From Dryomyza anilis (lineage: Eukaryota; Arthropoda; Insecta; Diptera; Dryomyzidae), in contig OX638132.1 in the NCBI GenBank assembly GCA_951804985.1, forward strand, positions 40,582,619 to 40,646,618: a stretch of 64,000 nucleotides of DNA, read 5' to 3'. Each line of letters begins with the position of its first letter. Within the stretch, counting starts at the first letter, position 1. The notes below the pieces were generated by a model, which saw nothing but the letters and a program-made list of their open reading frames with translations, did no database searches and had not been told where the DNA came from. Both the position numbers and the translations under genes were made by a program. Positions 32,843 to 44,370 of this stretch are shown here, in pieces.

Positions 32843-33370
32843 ATAATGTTCAAAAAAAAAATTTTTTTTTTTTTTATTTAATCCCTAGAACTCTCCTCAG
32901 TTCACCTGGTTTCCCAATGTTAAAAAAAAAATTTAATTCTATAATTCCAAATTCGTTCATTAAAATGTTAAATTTTAAATGAATTTGACCATGAGAGAAA
33001 TATTAAAAATATTCTACAAATTTCCAATGTTATTTTAAATGTTCTAATTATTTTAAATTTTTCTTTATTTTTAATAGAATGTTCTTAATGTTTTAAATTT
33101 TATTTTTATTTAAATTTACCATTAAAATATTATTATGAATGTTCCGAGTATTTCAAATTTTATTTAATTTTTATTTAAATTTATTCAATAAAATGAATTA
33201 TGACAAATGAATATTATTTTGTGTGACAAAAAAGATGTTCTAAATTCGGTCTATTTCTACTACAACTTTTATAATTTTCAGAAATACTCACTTAAAATTC
33301 CTTTGTAACTTCCTTTACTTAAACAAAAAAAAATGTCTCTTCCTTCCTTCTTTTCTTCTTTCTGGTTCTT

Positions 33371-33387
33371 GGTAACCGGCTGCGCCA
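33371..33387 (-). promoter_or_regulatory. errantivirus primer-binding site (tRNA-Ser type)
   Basis: On the minus strand TGGCGCAGCCGGTTACC follows the 5' LTR after three bases. It starts with TGG, the complement of CCA, and fits the 3' end of serine tRNAs, used by 17.6/297-type elements. Confidence 0.75.
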
Positions 33388-33390
33388 AAA

Positions 33391-33885
33391 TGTTAATATC
33401 TCCAATGTTGAATTATACTTACTCCTACTTTAGTACTTTAATTATTTCCCAATAAATAATATATATTTGAATTCTTTTAATTTAAACTTAGACTTTATTT
33501 CAACACTTTTTAGCCCAATATTTTTGGCTTGTTACACCTCTAAATTCTATTACACAACTCACTTAAAATTTAACTTAACTATTGTAAGAAGGCATGTTTC
33601 AAATCTACATGTTCCGGCAGAGTGCCGTGCGCAAATTCCACTCACTATTTGCTTCCGTAAGGGAAAAAGCCCTTAGCCAATCATGCTGCTGCTGGTTTGA
33701 CCCAGCTTCGCTCATACTGTTGCTAGTTCATTGGCTTGCTGGACTATGACACATATGTCCTACGTTGCACTTTACTGCAACGTAACGATAACTGCATGAA
33801 GTAGTCATCGCGTAAGTAGGTCACGATACGTTTATAATATCAACGTATAGTGACTTACCAAAACACACTATGTTGACTTACAACA
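33391..33885 (-). repeat. errantivirus 5' LTR
   Basis: 495 bp, reads identical to 20904-21398 on inspection. Ends TGTT/AACA; followed by the GTTA target duplication. Confidence 0.92.
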
Positions 33886-33891
33886 GTTATT

Positions 33892-35190
33892 ATGGATTTC
33901 GCAAAGCACATTAAGCCACTGACAGGAGAGGCAGATTGGCCAATATGGAAACGCAAGATTCGTGACTTGCTAGACTACCATGAAGGCGCCGTGGACGTAA
34001 TTGAGAAAAGGCTCGTGAGACCAGGACCCTTGGCAGAAGGGGCTACGGAAGCGCAAATTAAGCTAAACAAAGAGAAAGCTGATTTGTACCGTAAGGCAAA
34101 TAGTTACGCGAAGTCAATGATTACGAGTTCTGTTACTGATGACGTGTATCAGAAGATCATGGACAAAGAGTCTGCTTATGATGCGTGGGAAGCACTTCAA
34201 CAGCAATTCGAGGCAACATCGAAGGATCAGCTATTCAAGATATGCAGTGATTTCTTCGTTTTTCATTGGACGTCTGGGCAGGATGTTGCAATGCATATTG
34301 CTAAACTGAGAACATTGTGGAATGAACTAAACAATGGTCTTAGAGCAAAAGAAGAGAGTGCGTTGCCTGATTTAATTTTAGTGTGCAAAACGCTGAACAT
34401 TTTGCCAAGCAAGTTTGAGAGTTTCAAATCCAGCTGGATGTTACTTAACAAAGAAGACGATAAGACATTTGACGAATTGACAACGCAGTTGTGTATGTTC
34501 GAGATAAATTTCATCAAAAGTGACGATAGCGAAATAGTTCAAGAGGCACTAGTAGCTAAGTCTTTTAAGCACAAGAATGATGGTCAAGCGAAGGCTAGCG
34601 GCAAAGGATTTCGGAGAGTGGACAGCTGTAATTATTGCAACAAGAAAGGTCATTGGGTAAAAGACTGCAGGAAGTGGATCGCCGATGGACGACCATCGAG
34701 GGAAAAGTCATATAGTGGCGTAAGCAACGTTCGAGACAGCAAGTTGGCGCTAGTTTCTGAAACTACTTCGAATGAATGGTGGATCGACAATGGTGCAACA
34801 AGGCACGTTACGAATTCCTTGGATTTCTTTATCGAATTCAAGAAGTTTGCGGATCCGTGCAGCATTAAAGCAGCAGGGAAAGAAGTCCTTGACTCACTTG
34901 GCATGGGCACAATTCGTGTTTTGTCAACAGTAAATGGCAAAACGCAATTAATCACACTAACAGATGTGTGGTACGTACCGAAAGTATGCAGAAATTTGTT
35001 TTCGGTTCTAGCAGCTCAAGACAAACACCACAATAGTAAATTCGAATCTACGGTGACGAAATGCAGTTTGGTAGTTAATGGTGAAACAGTCGTGTGTGGT
35101 GTTCGAGAAGTCTGCGGAACATTGTTCAAAGTTGCCATTAAACCAATTTGTCCAGAAGATCATGGTGAGAGAGTTGGGTATAAATGTTAA
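33892..35190 (+). pseudogene. copia Gag and protease
   Basis: The ATG lies six bases after the nested element. Gag core (UBN2 type) with LTGEADWPIWKRKIRDLLDY and AYDAWEALQQQFEA, a zinc knuckle CNYCNKKGHWVKDC near residue 247, then the aspartic protease with WWIDNGATRHVT, where copia proteins normally have D-S-G, so the catalytic triplet is altered. The frame ends at 35190; the usual histidine-rich segment before integrase (LWHRRLGH-like) is missing, pointing to a small deletion near 35150. Confidence 0.88.
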
Positions 35191-36279
35191 AATTGATGCT
35201 GAAAAATGTAAGCCGTGCATTTATGGAAAGGCGCATCGTTTACCTTTTGGTACCAGGAATAAAGCAGACAAACCTGGAGAACTGATGTCAACTGATGTAT
35301 GCGGACCGTTTCCAGATTCGTTCCAAAAGTTGAAATATTTAGTTGTTTTCAAGGACAGCTACACCAAATTTCTGTATGGTTTTATTGTCCGAGAGAAATC
35401 GCAAGTTAAGAATGTGTTGGTAGAAATGATAGCACATGCGAAAACCCAAGGGCATTCTATTAAGGATCTGCTAAGTGACAACGGCGGTGAGTTTGATAAC
35501 GCAGAAGTTCGGCAAATCCTGAAGAAACATGGCATAAATCAAAGGCTAACAGCGCCATATACACCGGAGCAAATGGCGGCAGTGAACGAGAAAATCGCAC
35601 AATTGTGGAGATGGCGAGAACATTCAAATACTCGAATCCAGATGTAATATTCCCAGAAGCAATTTGGGCGGAATTAGTGAGTTCCGCAGTCTACATTCTG
35701 AATAGAGTCGGAAAATCGTCAGTGGAAAACATGAGTCCACACGAACTTTGGATGGGCAAGAAACCAAGAATCAAGCACATGCGAATAATCGGCTCGCTGT
35801 GCTATGTACACGTTCCGGCACAGAAACGAAAGAAGATGGACGTAAAAGCTGTCAAGGGATACCTTGTAGGATATGATGGCGATGAGAGATATCGCGTTTA
35901 TATAAAAGAGAAGCACAAGGTTGTATGTTCCAGAGACGTAAATTTCCAGGAGAAGCTTGGTGTATGCGAAGAGCGCGTTACATTGCCACTTCGTGATATC
36001 GAAGAAAAAGACGACATTGATTCAACAGAAAATCACCAAGAAGAGCAGGACATCATAGAAATCGACTGCAGTGACGATGAGTTTGAAACAGGCGAAGGTA
36101 CCGAAACTTCAGAAGAAGAAGTCCAACTAAATCGACGTCTTAGAGATCGTTCCACATTGAGGAAACCGCAATATTTTGTGATGTCGGCCGAAGACCTTAT
36201 TAACGAAGAAGACACTCCAGAAGATTATAAAGACGTACGCATCATACAGAATGGAAAAGAACCATGGATAGTGAAATGA
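35160..36279 (+). pseudogene. copia integrase, frameshifted
   Basis: Starts in a different frame from Gag with CKPCIYGKAHRLPF (the CC half of the zinc module), then the catalytic core with MSTDVCGPFP, LLSDNGGEFDN and APYTPEQ. At about 35570 the frame changes by one base just before the third acidic residue; it resumes in the frame 35605-36279 (EMARTFKY, WAELVSSAVYILNRV, HELWMGKKP, KGYLVGYDG). An acidic linker leads toward the RT. Confidence 0.87.
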
Positions 36280-37727
36280 ACTCATTACTCCAGAATCAGA
36301 CTTGGAAGCTCAGTTCATTGCCGACAGGTGCAAAGGCAATTCCAAGTAAGTGGGTTTTCAAGTTGAAAACGAACCCAGATGGCAGTATTGACAAATACAA
36401 GCCACGTTTGGTAGTCAAAGGCTTCAGGCAGCGTGAAGGAATTGACTACAACCAAACTTTCAGTCCAGTTGCGAAGTTAGGAACTATTCGCGCAGTGTTG
36501 AGTATAGCAGCAAGCGAGCGAGTGCATCTCGCGCAGTTCGATGTATCAACAGCATTTCTATATGGACAATTAGACGAAATTGTTTATATGAGACAACCCG
36601 AAGGATACGAAGATGGTTCAAATCAAGTATGCAAACTTATGAGAAGTTTGTACGGACTGAAGCAAGCTCCAAGATGCTGGAACAAAAGGTTTGGAAATTT
36701 TCTTACAACATTGGGATTCAAAGCCAGCGATGCAGATCCATGTCTCTATATACGTGCAAAAGATGGCAAAAAACTCATTCTAGCATTATACGTTGACGAT
36801 GGGTTGATTGCAGCAACTGATCAACAGGATTTAGAATACTTTCTTTGCGAGTTGAAGTCAGAATTCAAGATTGTCTCAAAGCCAGCAAGTTATTTTTTGG
36901 GCCTAGAGATCGAAAGACACGCAAACTACATCAAAATTGATCAGAAGGCATACGCAAGAAGGATTCTTGAGCGTTTTAACTTTTCGGAGTGCAAACCGGT
37001 TTCAAGACCAATTTTGAAGACGTCCGAATTTCCAGAATCAGGGAAAGTTGATGACAGGACTCAAAACTTTCCGTATAGGCAAGCCGTAGGCGCATTAATG
37101 TATTTAATGCTCGGAACAAGACCGGATATGGCGTTCACAGTAGGATTCTTGTCAAGGTCACTGGAGAATCCAACCACTGAAGATATTGCTCGCGTCAAGA
37201 GAGTGTTTCGATACATAGCGGGTACGATTAATCTTGGCATAGTTTATAGTTGCAAGAGAAAGGGTATCATAGAGTGCTTCAGTGATGCAGATTTCGGAGG
37301 GTGTACAAAAACTGCTCGATCGACTACTGGAGTGGTTGTTGCATATGCAGACGGAACTATATCTTGGCTAAGTCAACGACAAGCTATGGTAGCAACATCG
37401 ACAACTGAAGCAGAGATCGTGGCGGCAAATGAAGCAGCTAAAGAAATTATTTGGATCAGCCGATTATATGGAGAAATTGTGCAGCTAAAGCAAGTTCCAA
37501 TTCTTCAAGTAGACAATTTTGCAGCAGTGAAGTTAGCACAAAATCCGGAGTTTCATCGCAGAACAAAACATATTGCAATCAAACATTTCTTTATAAGAGT
37601 GAAAATTTCTGAAGGTGTTATTGAAATTCAGCAAATTTTAACCACGGAGCAAGTTGCAGACATTATGACGAAACCTTTGTCAAAGACACGACTTCAGATT
37701 CCATGCGATCGAATGGGACTTCAATAG
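36264..37727 (+). pseudogene. copia reverse transcriptase and RNase H
   Basis: 487 codons in one frame, shifted against the integrase frame at about 36260. RT motifs: IPSKWVFKLKTNPDGS, QFDVSTAFLYGQLDE, LYGLKQAPRCWNK and the catalytic YVDD in LALYVDDGLIA. RNase H: FSDADFGG, STTGVVVAYADGTISWLSQ, TSTTEAEIVAANEAAKE. The end is complete (VADIMTKPLSK, usual for copia). The domain itself is intact, but it could not be made as part of the polyprotein. Confidence 0.92.
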
Positions 37728-37741
37728 CTGATAACTCCAAA

Positions 37742-37754
37742 TAACAAGGGAAAG
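37742..37754 (+). promoter_or_regulatory. copia polypurine tract
   Basis: TAACAAGGGAAAG directly before the 3' LTR. Confidence 0.7.
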
Positions 37755-37947
37755 TGTTGAAGTATATTATATGTGTTAGTTAGTAGTTATTAATACTTAT
37801 TTAGTTTTATTAATTTCTATATACTATATTATAAAATACTTTAACATTTTTAGTTATTTATAAATACAGCAACTTTCGTTTTTTCTATAATAAGTTTTCT
37901 GTACATTTATAAATTATTTTTTCACTTCGAATAAAACTTTTCAAACA
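37755..37947 (+). repeat. copia 3' LTR
   Basis: 193 bp. Differs from the 5' LTR by two substitutions (GTTAATTA/GTTAGTTA, CTTTTG/CTTTCG) and one missing T. Its last 58 bp belong to the 405-bp duplication. Confidence 0.9.
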
Positions 37948-38699
37948 TGGTTCATGTATTAGTAGTTTTTTCTTTTTAAATCAAAAGTTTTCTTATTAAT
38001 TTGACAGTATTCGAAAAAATTCAGCACCATAAATTTAAATATTTCAATATTACTATTTTTAATAGAATAAATACTATTATTTCAATGGTTTCCTCCTATA
38101 ATAGTAAAGGTAGCAAAAAAATACATAAAAACGAATAAAAACATGTTCGTTTTGTGCGTCATTCTGCGTGTTTGCTCAAATTGGTCGCATTCATTTTTTG
38201 TGATAATCGACATTATGACGCGTTTATAATTGGTAAGAACTCAATGTATTTAATGGAATTTCATTATATTTAAACTTTTTGTTTTATTTATTACATAAGT
38301 TTTCTGTACATTTATAAATTATTTTTTCACTTCGAATAAAACTTTTCAAACATGGTTCATGTATTAGTAGTTTTTTCTTTTTAAATCAAAAGTTTTCTTA
38401 TTAATTTGACAGTATTCGAAAAAATTCAGCACCATAAATTTAAAAATTTCAATATTACTATTTTTAATAGAATAAATACTATTATTTTAATGGTTTCCTC
38501 CTATAATAGTAAAGGTAGCAAAAAAATACATAAAAACGAATAAAAACATGTTCGTTTTGTGCGTCATTCTGCGTGTTTGCTCAAATTAGTCGCATTCATT
38601 TTTTGTGATAATCGACATTATGACGCGTTTATAATTGGTAAGAACTCAATGTATTTAATGGAATTTCATTATATTTAAACTTTTTGTTTTATTTATTAC
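37890..38699. repeat. 405-bp tandem duplication across the copia LTR/MITE junction
   Basis: ATAAGTTTTCTGTACATTTA at 37890 and again at 38295. Each unit contains the last 58 bp of the copia LTR plus about 347 bp of family A. The two units differ at only a few bases. It must postdate the copia insertion. Confidence 0.92.
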
Positions 38700-39311
38700 A
38701 GAAAATAAATAATACATCGAATTTCTGTTATAGCAACGGACTCAAAAATATATGCAGACTCAAGTATTACAATTGATTAATCAATTATTGGAAACTGAGG
38801 CGAACAATAAATGTGTTATAATCTTTTGCAACGAGAAGTGTCTTTTTATGTGTGTGATTTATAAAAGTGAATTTTCATTTCGACATATAAACAAAATAAA
38901 ATATACAATAAATTAACTAAAATCCATTTTGGTTTTAATAAATTATTAGGAAAATTTAATTCGACTATACCATAAAAGTAATAATACGTATCAGATAAAT
39001 ATTTATAGGTCTTGCTTATTGTAATTAAAAGAATACATTATAAAATGTATGGTACAACATCATATTGTATTAAAAATTTGAATATTATTAAACTAATGGT
39101 ACGCTTCCTATTGACCAATTTTAATAGTATAAATTTTTGTTTTTCTATTGAAATACTATTAATTTACCATGATTTTTTTCTGGGTGTAGTGAAATATAAT
39201 ATAAATAAAAAATATGTGACCAATTGGTATAGTTTTTTTTTTTTTTTTTATTGGTTATGAGGAAATATAAAATAAATGCATGTATCTTTTCATAGTTTTT
39301 TTTTTTCAGGG

Positions 39312-39510
39312 AGCAGGAATTAGCTCACCTTTCGGAGGTTGCCACAACCACATTCTCACCGAGGTTGTTGCAACTACTTTATCAGTTGTTACCGCAATCG
39401 AATGATTCGGTAGGGTAATTTAGTGGGTTGCCGCAACAAATTAGTTCTCTGTGTGTAATAACGGACAAGTCTTAAAACATTTACAAATTTTGTTTTACAC
39501 GTGGCACGCG
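39312..39510. repeat. GTTGCCGCAAC-rich stretch next to family G
   Basis: Several GAGGTTGCCACAACC / GTTACCGCAATCG words, as in family G copy 1, ending TCTCTGTGTGTAAT. Probably more of the same repeat family. Confidence 0.4.
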
Positions 39511-39734
39511 CTGTCCCCAATAAGCAATGAGTTTAAGGTTCCATAAATTTGGAGAATTTTCTTTTACAACCAACGTTGAACCAACAAAATTACTCAGTGT
39601 CAACCCAGTGACGTGATAAATTAAATGTCAACAAGAACATTCTAATTTTTTCTGCCACTACATATGCGCCGCAGTGAGATCATTGTTTTTCGCTTGAAAA
39701 AGCAAACAGACAAATCAATTAATATATAACTGCA

Positions 39735-40035
39735 TGTCCAAACACGAAAGTCATCCCGAGAATTCTTCTGCACGGAAAATGGACGATGTGTTGAGATACA
39801 ATGTAAGTGGCCAAGGTTTACGAATACGTTTATGAAAAATTAATATATTTTCATTTATACGCAGACACCATTGATATTTTACGCGAACCTGGCAATGTTA
39901 TACATCGCAGTGGCGCAATTGGATTAACTGGTTTGATCTTCGCGGCACGTCGTGGATTTTACAAGTAGTTCCTGTACACTTCCACCGGTGCAGGTGCTGT
40001 TGCAGCTGTCTGTTATCTCACAGAAGCGAGAATCT
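39735..40035 (+). pseudogene. MIC26/MIC27-like gene fragment, copy 2
   Basis: Exon about 39735-39802 ends at GTAAGT; after a 60-odd-base intron (ACGCAG acceptor near 39866) comes DILREPGNVIHRSGAIGLTG and LIFAARRGFYK, a stop where other copies have lysine, then FLYTSTGAGAVAAVCYLTEA. This copy keeps the RRGF and CY words of the MIC26/27 family that copy 1 has lost. Confidence 0.55.
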
Positions 40036-40048
40036 AATGTAGGCATAC

Positions 40049-41435
40049 CCCAAGAAACAATTCGTTCCTCTTATGTACCGTTATTGTTACAGCAAAACGG
40101 AATCATGTTCCGGAAACGTGCCGATTTCTGAATCTGGAAACGTATTGGTGAGCGGATTTTAGGGAACTTCGAAAACGTATTCGAATCAGTTGAAAATCCG
40201 TTATGACGTGCCATAAACGTGCCAATATATCGAACTTCAAGCGGAGTACAAATATTTGTAGTACGTTTTAATCGCACCAAAAACGTGCCAATATCGTGCC
40301 ATATTTTAAAAAGCAAACCGGAGTGGAATACAACAAAACGCACCAAAAACGTGCTGTAAACTGAGTGGAAAAAATTAAGCTTACTGAAATATTTCAATAT
40401 AAATTAAAACAAGTGCATTTTTTTGTATGGTATTTTATTAATTATTAACTATTAAAAATGAGATTATAATATATTTAACATGTTTCACAAATTAAACGAG
40501 AGAAAACAATGCGGTATTTTTAATGTATTTCATTCAGACATTCGAAAAATTAGCCATTGGTCAGTATCTTTTATCATCTACAGATATATCACGACGCTCA
40601 TAAGGGTTTCAATATCTCCTCCTTGTCAGTGGGAAAACCTGTGTGAATGTTAATAAATTTAATATATTGATAAATTGTGTTTAAAATGCTTGCCTTTGTG
40701 CGGGTCACGCCGCCTGGACACTTGTATAGCTTTAATGCAGAGGTGACACTGAATCCGGCGCCAGTGTGACGATGAGTTCTTCATTATGTGTTCGACAATT
40801 TATGATGTGGGGCTTGGAGGTGCCCCACATGTTGTGCACAAATTACATTCGGGTATTTTCTGAACGTATTAAGGCTGCCTTGATGCAGAATGGCATGAAA
40901 ATCAGCTTGGAAATCATCCCTGTTTGCGCGCCACTTCTTGCAGTTTATTGCGTAATTCAGCGATTTTTTCTTTGTGTTGCAATAAGTCACTGCAGTCCTG
41001 GTTTCGCTCCACCATTAATTATAAATTGTGTCTTTTGTAAATCTTCTAAGATCAAGTTAAAAAATATGATTATTATATTTTAATTATATATGTGTAACTT
41101 ATCTGTTGATGTCTTGCAATCGTGTAACGTGTTCCTTCGTTTCCTTGCTTCACAAAAAGAAATGACTTTTGTGTTTATGTTTCAAACATTCAGGCTATAA
41201 CGGAAGAAAATCGGTACCGGCGTAACGGAGTATTAACGGAAAGAAAACGGTGTAGTCCGTATCCAACGACACGAAAACGGAACCATCGAAACGGAGTCGT
41301 GCAATTTGACGGTACGATTTCGTTCCGTTTTAGTATTTGCTTCGACGGATAGATTTTCAACGTGCCGTTAACGTACCGGCAACGACGGAATTGTGATTCC
41401 GTTTGATGCGGAGCTTTGTATAAATGTTTCTTGGG
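40049..41435. mobile_element. TIR element with ACGGA subterminal repeats (family E), copy 1
   Basis: Ends CCCAAGAAAC and GTTTCTTGGG. Both sides are dense in ACGGA/ACGTGCC and TCCGT words (for example 41200-41420). It lies inside family D, so it is younger. The middle (about 40590-41060) holds host-like coding fragments. Confidence 0.75.
40600..41020 (-). pseudogene. unidentified gene fragment inside family E
   Basis: Minus strand. One frame reads LLQHKEKIAELRNKLQEVAR (about 41005-40940), a coiled-coil-like stretch; another, without stops from about 40790 to 40600, reads NEELIVTLAPDSVTSALKLY then KCPGGVTRTK. The two are in different frames and could be exon pieces of one captured gene. I do not recognise the source. 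Confidence 0.35.
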
Positions 41436-41803
41436 ACTTTAATTCCTTTTAATATATAGTATTAAACCTTATATGCGTTTTCTTTTATTTTATATGTATA
41501 CTTTTAATTAGGGAAATATATGCGCTTGAATTCAAGTTTAATTTAAAGGTCGATTTCAAGTTCAAAATTAATTTAAACATCAAGTGAAGAACCACATTTT
41601 ATTTATAGCTTACAATTATGTTAAACCTCGAAAGTATATTGAATGTCGGAATTCAAGTTTAGGTAAAGGCTAACTTCAATTGGATAAAAAGCTACCAGTT
41701 TTGCTGGAGAACGCTATGGTTTTCAAGCTTACAATTACAAAAAGTTGAACGATTTTCTCCAGTGAAAGCTTCGATGTTCAATATACATTCGATAATCACC
41801 TAA

Positions 41804-43117
41804 TATCACAGCCCTAAATATCAAGTTATATACAAATTATTTAGATCGTCATTGAGACAACCATCTCTCAAATATTCATCAAATACGATAAATATTGCTA
41901 GCAACCATTTTTCAAATTTACGATTATTTATAGCAAACATCAATTAAACATCTTACAAATAGAAAGATAGTTGACGAATATTTGGAAAAAATACTCGATT
42001 AGAATTCGCGGAGTAATATTTATTGAATTGAAATAAAAGAAATCAAATGTATTTTTATTTATTCTAGAATTTAAACAGTATCCTGGTTACACATCGCCAT
42101 CGTCTTTATAAATCCTTCAAAGGTGAAATTGTACAACGACTTGAGACTTCTTTGCGGAATAACCAAGTCCGACCGGCGATGCTGTCATAAAAGTAAACTC
42201 TGAAAAGAAATATTTTCTACCGCGTGTTGATAATTTCAATCCCAGGATATTTTATTTTCACTTTTACCATTAAAACGAAATATTTGAGTTGGCACACTAA
42301 GAAAACAAGATGTTTATGAGAGACTTGCTGCAACCATTCTTTTAAATTTACGCCTTGTAGCAAATATTCAAACATCCGATAAGTTTCAATAACGTTACAG
42401 CAAAATTATGAATATTTTTTAAATATGACATATATGCAGATAGTTACGAGATGTTTGCCACAACAGCAATGAAAATTGGGATATTTACAGCTGACTGATA
42501 GCAAATATCATCTCAGTTCTTGGACATTTGCTGCAAAACTTTTTAGGCATTTTGACATTTGACTACCATAACAAAGGAAAATGGCGAACTTTTTCCTTAC
42601 GCTCGATTTGTCCAACAATTAAGTAAATGAAATGGTGTAAAAAGTGCAATAAGAAAACAAAGATGATTACCAATATTATCACAGCCCTAAATATCAAGTT
42701 ATTTACAAATTATTTAGATCGTACTTACGATAAATAGTGCTGGCAATCATCTTTCAAATTTACGATTATTTGTAGCAACCATCAATTAAAAATCTTACAA
42801 AAAGAAAAATAGTTGTGGAATATTTGGAAAAGGTACTCCATTAGAATTCGCGGAGTAATTTTTATTGAATTAAAATAAAATGAATTATTTATTTTAAAAC
42901 AGTATCCTGGTTATACATCGCCAACGTGTTTAAAAATTATTCGAATGTAAAATTTTTCAACGACTTGAGACTTCTTCGCGGAATAGCCAAGTTTGCCTGC
43001 GCTGCTATCATCAAAGTAAACTCTGAAAAGAAATATTTTCCATTACGTCTTGAAAATTTCAATCCCAGTAAATTATATACTCACTTTTACCTTTAAAATG
43101 TAATATTTAAGTTGAAA
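41804..43117. repeat. direct duplication, about 440-480 bp units 873 bp apart
   Basis: TCACAGCCCTAAATATCAAG at 41806 and 42679 starts two similar units ending near 42285 and 43117 (AATTCGCGGAGTAAT, CAACGACTTGAGACTTCTT). On the minus strand each unit has a TTTTCAG acceptor-like site before a short frame (VYFYDSIAGRTWLFRKEV in the first unit), perhaps another captured exon. A family C copy lies between them. Confidence 0.7.
42293..42652 (-). mobile_element. Family C repeat, copy 2
   Basis: Reversed; begins CACTAAGAAAACAAGATGTT and follows 10703-11316 minus the SINE. Confidence 0.75.
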
Positions 43118-44370
43118 CTTTTTTACACTATTGGATATACTTAATTGTTGTTGACAAATCGAACGTAAGGAAAAAGTACGACATTTTTCCTTTTTTATAG
43201 TACACACAGAAAAAAAAGTGTGTAAATATAACTAAAATGTTAATCAATCCAATTAATTTTTAATTGAAACTCAGCCGATGTAACTTTTAGTAGCATTGAA
43301 TCCCATATTCGTAATAATGAGAATATGCTAATTGGAGAAACATTAATTAATTTTTTTGTCATATTGATTATATTTTTTATTGGGTATTTTTAAATCATTA
43401 ATTAATTAATTAGTAACATCAATTAAAAATTTCATTCGATAGAAATTGGATCAATTAAATATTTTGTTAAATTAAATAAAATATTTGTCGAATATATAAC
43501 ATAAAATAAATATTAAATAAGTATTTATACGGTTTGATATGCTTTGTAAATGTTTTACCAAAGTCAGTTTTCACAACTTCTGCAGGTGGGCCAATTAATT
43601 GAGTCAAACATAAAATTTGATATTCGCTTTTTAATGATTCAATATGCAACAAAATGAGCATCATAAGCGGTTTGTTCAAATTCTTGACCTCAAAAATAAA
43701 TTGAGCCCTTTAATGCTTTAATAACATAACATACACTAAATAATGTAATATTCTGTTTTAAAACCGCAACGTAGAAGAAAATAATTTTAGAAGAAACTGA
43801 ACGACGCCGCCGACGCACGAGACGCACAAACAAAAAACAAAATGAAAGCCAGAAGAAAAAAACAGTGTTGCAATTTAAGAAAATGAATAAATCAAAAGTA
43901 ACAAATAAAAGTAGTTAATACTATTAAAGATTTAGTTGTATTGAAATTATATTAAATTAATTCCTATTAATATTTTAATTAAAAATATGTGTAAATACAA
44001 TTAATTAATTAGTAAATACATTCATATTTTTAATTGGAATACGATTTTGTTTGCTATTAATATCAATTGTTATATATACGTACAATATTTTTTTCTGTGT
44101 AGTTAAATGTCAAAATACCTCAAGATTTTTGTTGCAAATGTCCAAGAAATCAGTATGTTTGCTATCAGTCAACTGTAAATATCTCAATTATCATTGCTGT
44201 TGTGGCAAACATCTCGTAACTATTTGCATATATGTCATATTTAAAAAATATTAATAGTTTTGCTGCAACTTTATTGAAACTTATAGGATGTTTGAATATT
44301 TGCTACAAGCCGTAAATTTAAACAGATAGTTGCAGCAAGACTTTCATAACATCTTGTTTTCTTAGTGTAC
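43112..44370 (+). mobile_element. Family C repeat, copy 3, interrupted by family B
   Basis: Pieces 43112-43200 and 44102-44370 form one family C copy. The break is at a TA that is doubled around the family B element. This copy lacks the SINE of copy 1. Confidence 0.75.
43203..44099. mobile_element. Family B MITE, copy 1
   Basis: 897 bp, CACACAGAAAAAAAAGTGTG ... ATTTTTTTCTGTG, with TA on both sides (43201-43202, 44100-44101). Non-coding. Its ends are close to those of family A, so the same transposase type (Tc1/mariner-like) may move both. Confidence 0.8.

Larger units (their letters stand above)
20904..33885 (-). mobile_element. errantivirus-like endogenous retrovirus (Ty3/gypsy class) with env and an antisense gene
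   Basis: 12,982 bp in minus orientation, flanked by the 4-bp duplication GTTA (20900-20903 and 33886-33889). Order along its own genome: LTR, tRNA-Ser type primer site, gag, repeat linker, pol, long spacer, antisense gene, env, purine tract, LTR. It sits in the copia leader, six bases before the copia gag ATG. The LTR pair appears identical, so insertion is recent, yet linker/pol, pol end and env each carry a frame break. It is much longer than the 7-8 kb usual for the group. Confidence 0.92.
20624..37947 (+). mobile_element. copia-type LTR retrotransposon, interrupted
   Basis: LTRs at 20624-20817 and 37755-37947, a copia-type primer-binding site, a broken gag-pol and a polypurine tract. Without the nested errantivirus and its target duplication the element is about 4.3 kb, slightly short for copia. 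The LTRs differ by two substitutions and one single-base indel. No 5-bp target duplication is visible: the left flank ends GATCTT and the right begins TGGTTC, where family A normally reads GATCTTATGGTTC, so the right flank has lost bases or the junction was rearranged. Confidence 0.9.
20572..39186 (+). mobile_element. Family A MITE, copy 5, interrupted by copia
   Basis: Left end CACTCAGAAGAAAATGTACC at 20572, right end ATGATTTTTTTCTGGGTG at 39186, TA on both sides. After ...CATTGATCTT (20623) the copia LTR begins, and family A resumes with TGGTTCATG at 37948. A 405-bp tandem duplication follows (37890-38699). Confidence 0.8.
20374..39311 (-). mobile_element. Family G repeat, copy 2, interrupted by the nest
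   Basis: Reverse copy of 11383-11976 in two pieces, 20374-20571 and 39187-39311. The break falls at a TA that is single in copy 1 and doubled here around a family A element. This is the outer shell of the nest. Confidence 0.7.
39511..41820 (+). mobile_element. Family D repeat, copy 2, interrupted by family E
   Basis: Opposite orientation to copy 1. Begins CCAATAAGCAATGAGTTTAA, carries the MIC26/27-like fragment, is cut at 40048 by a family E element, and resumes at 41436 (CTTTAATTCC) to about 41820. Confidence 0.75.
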
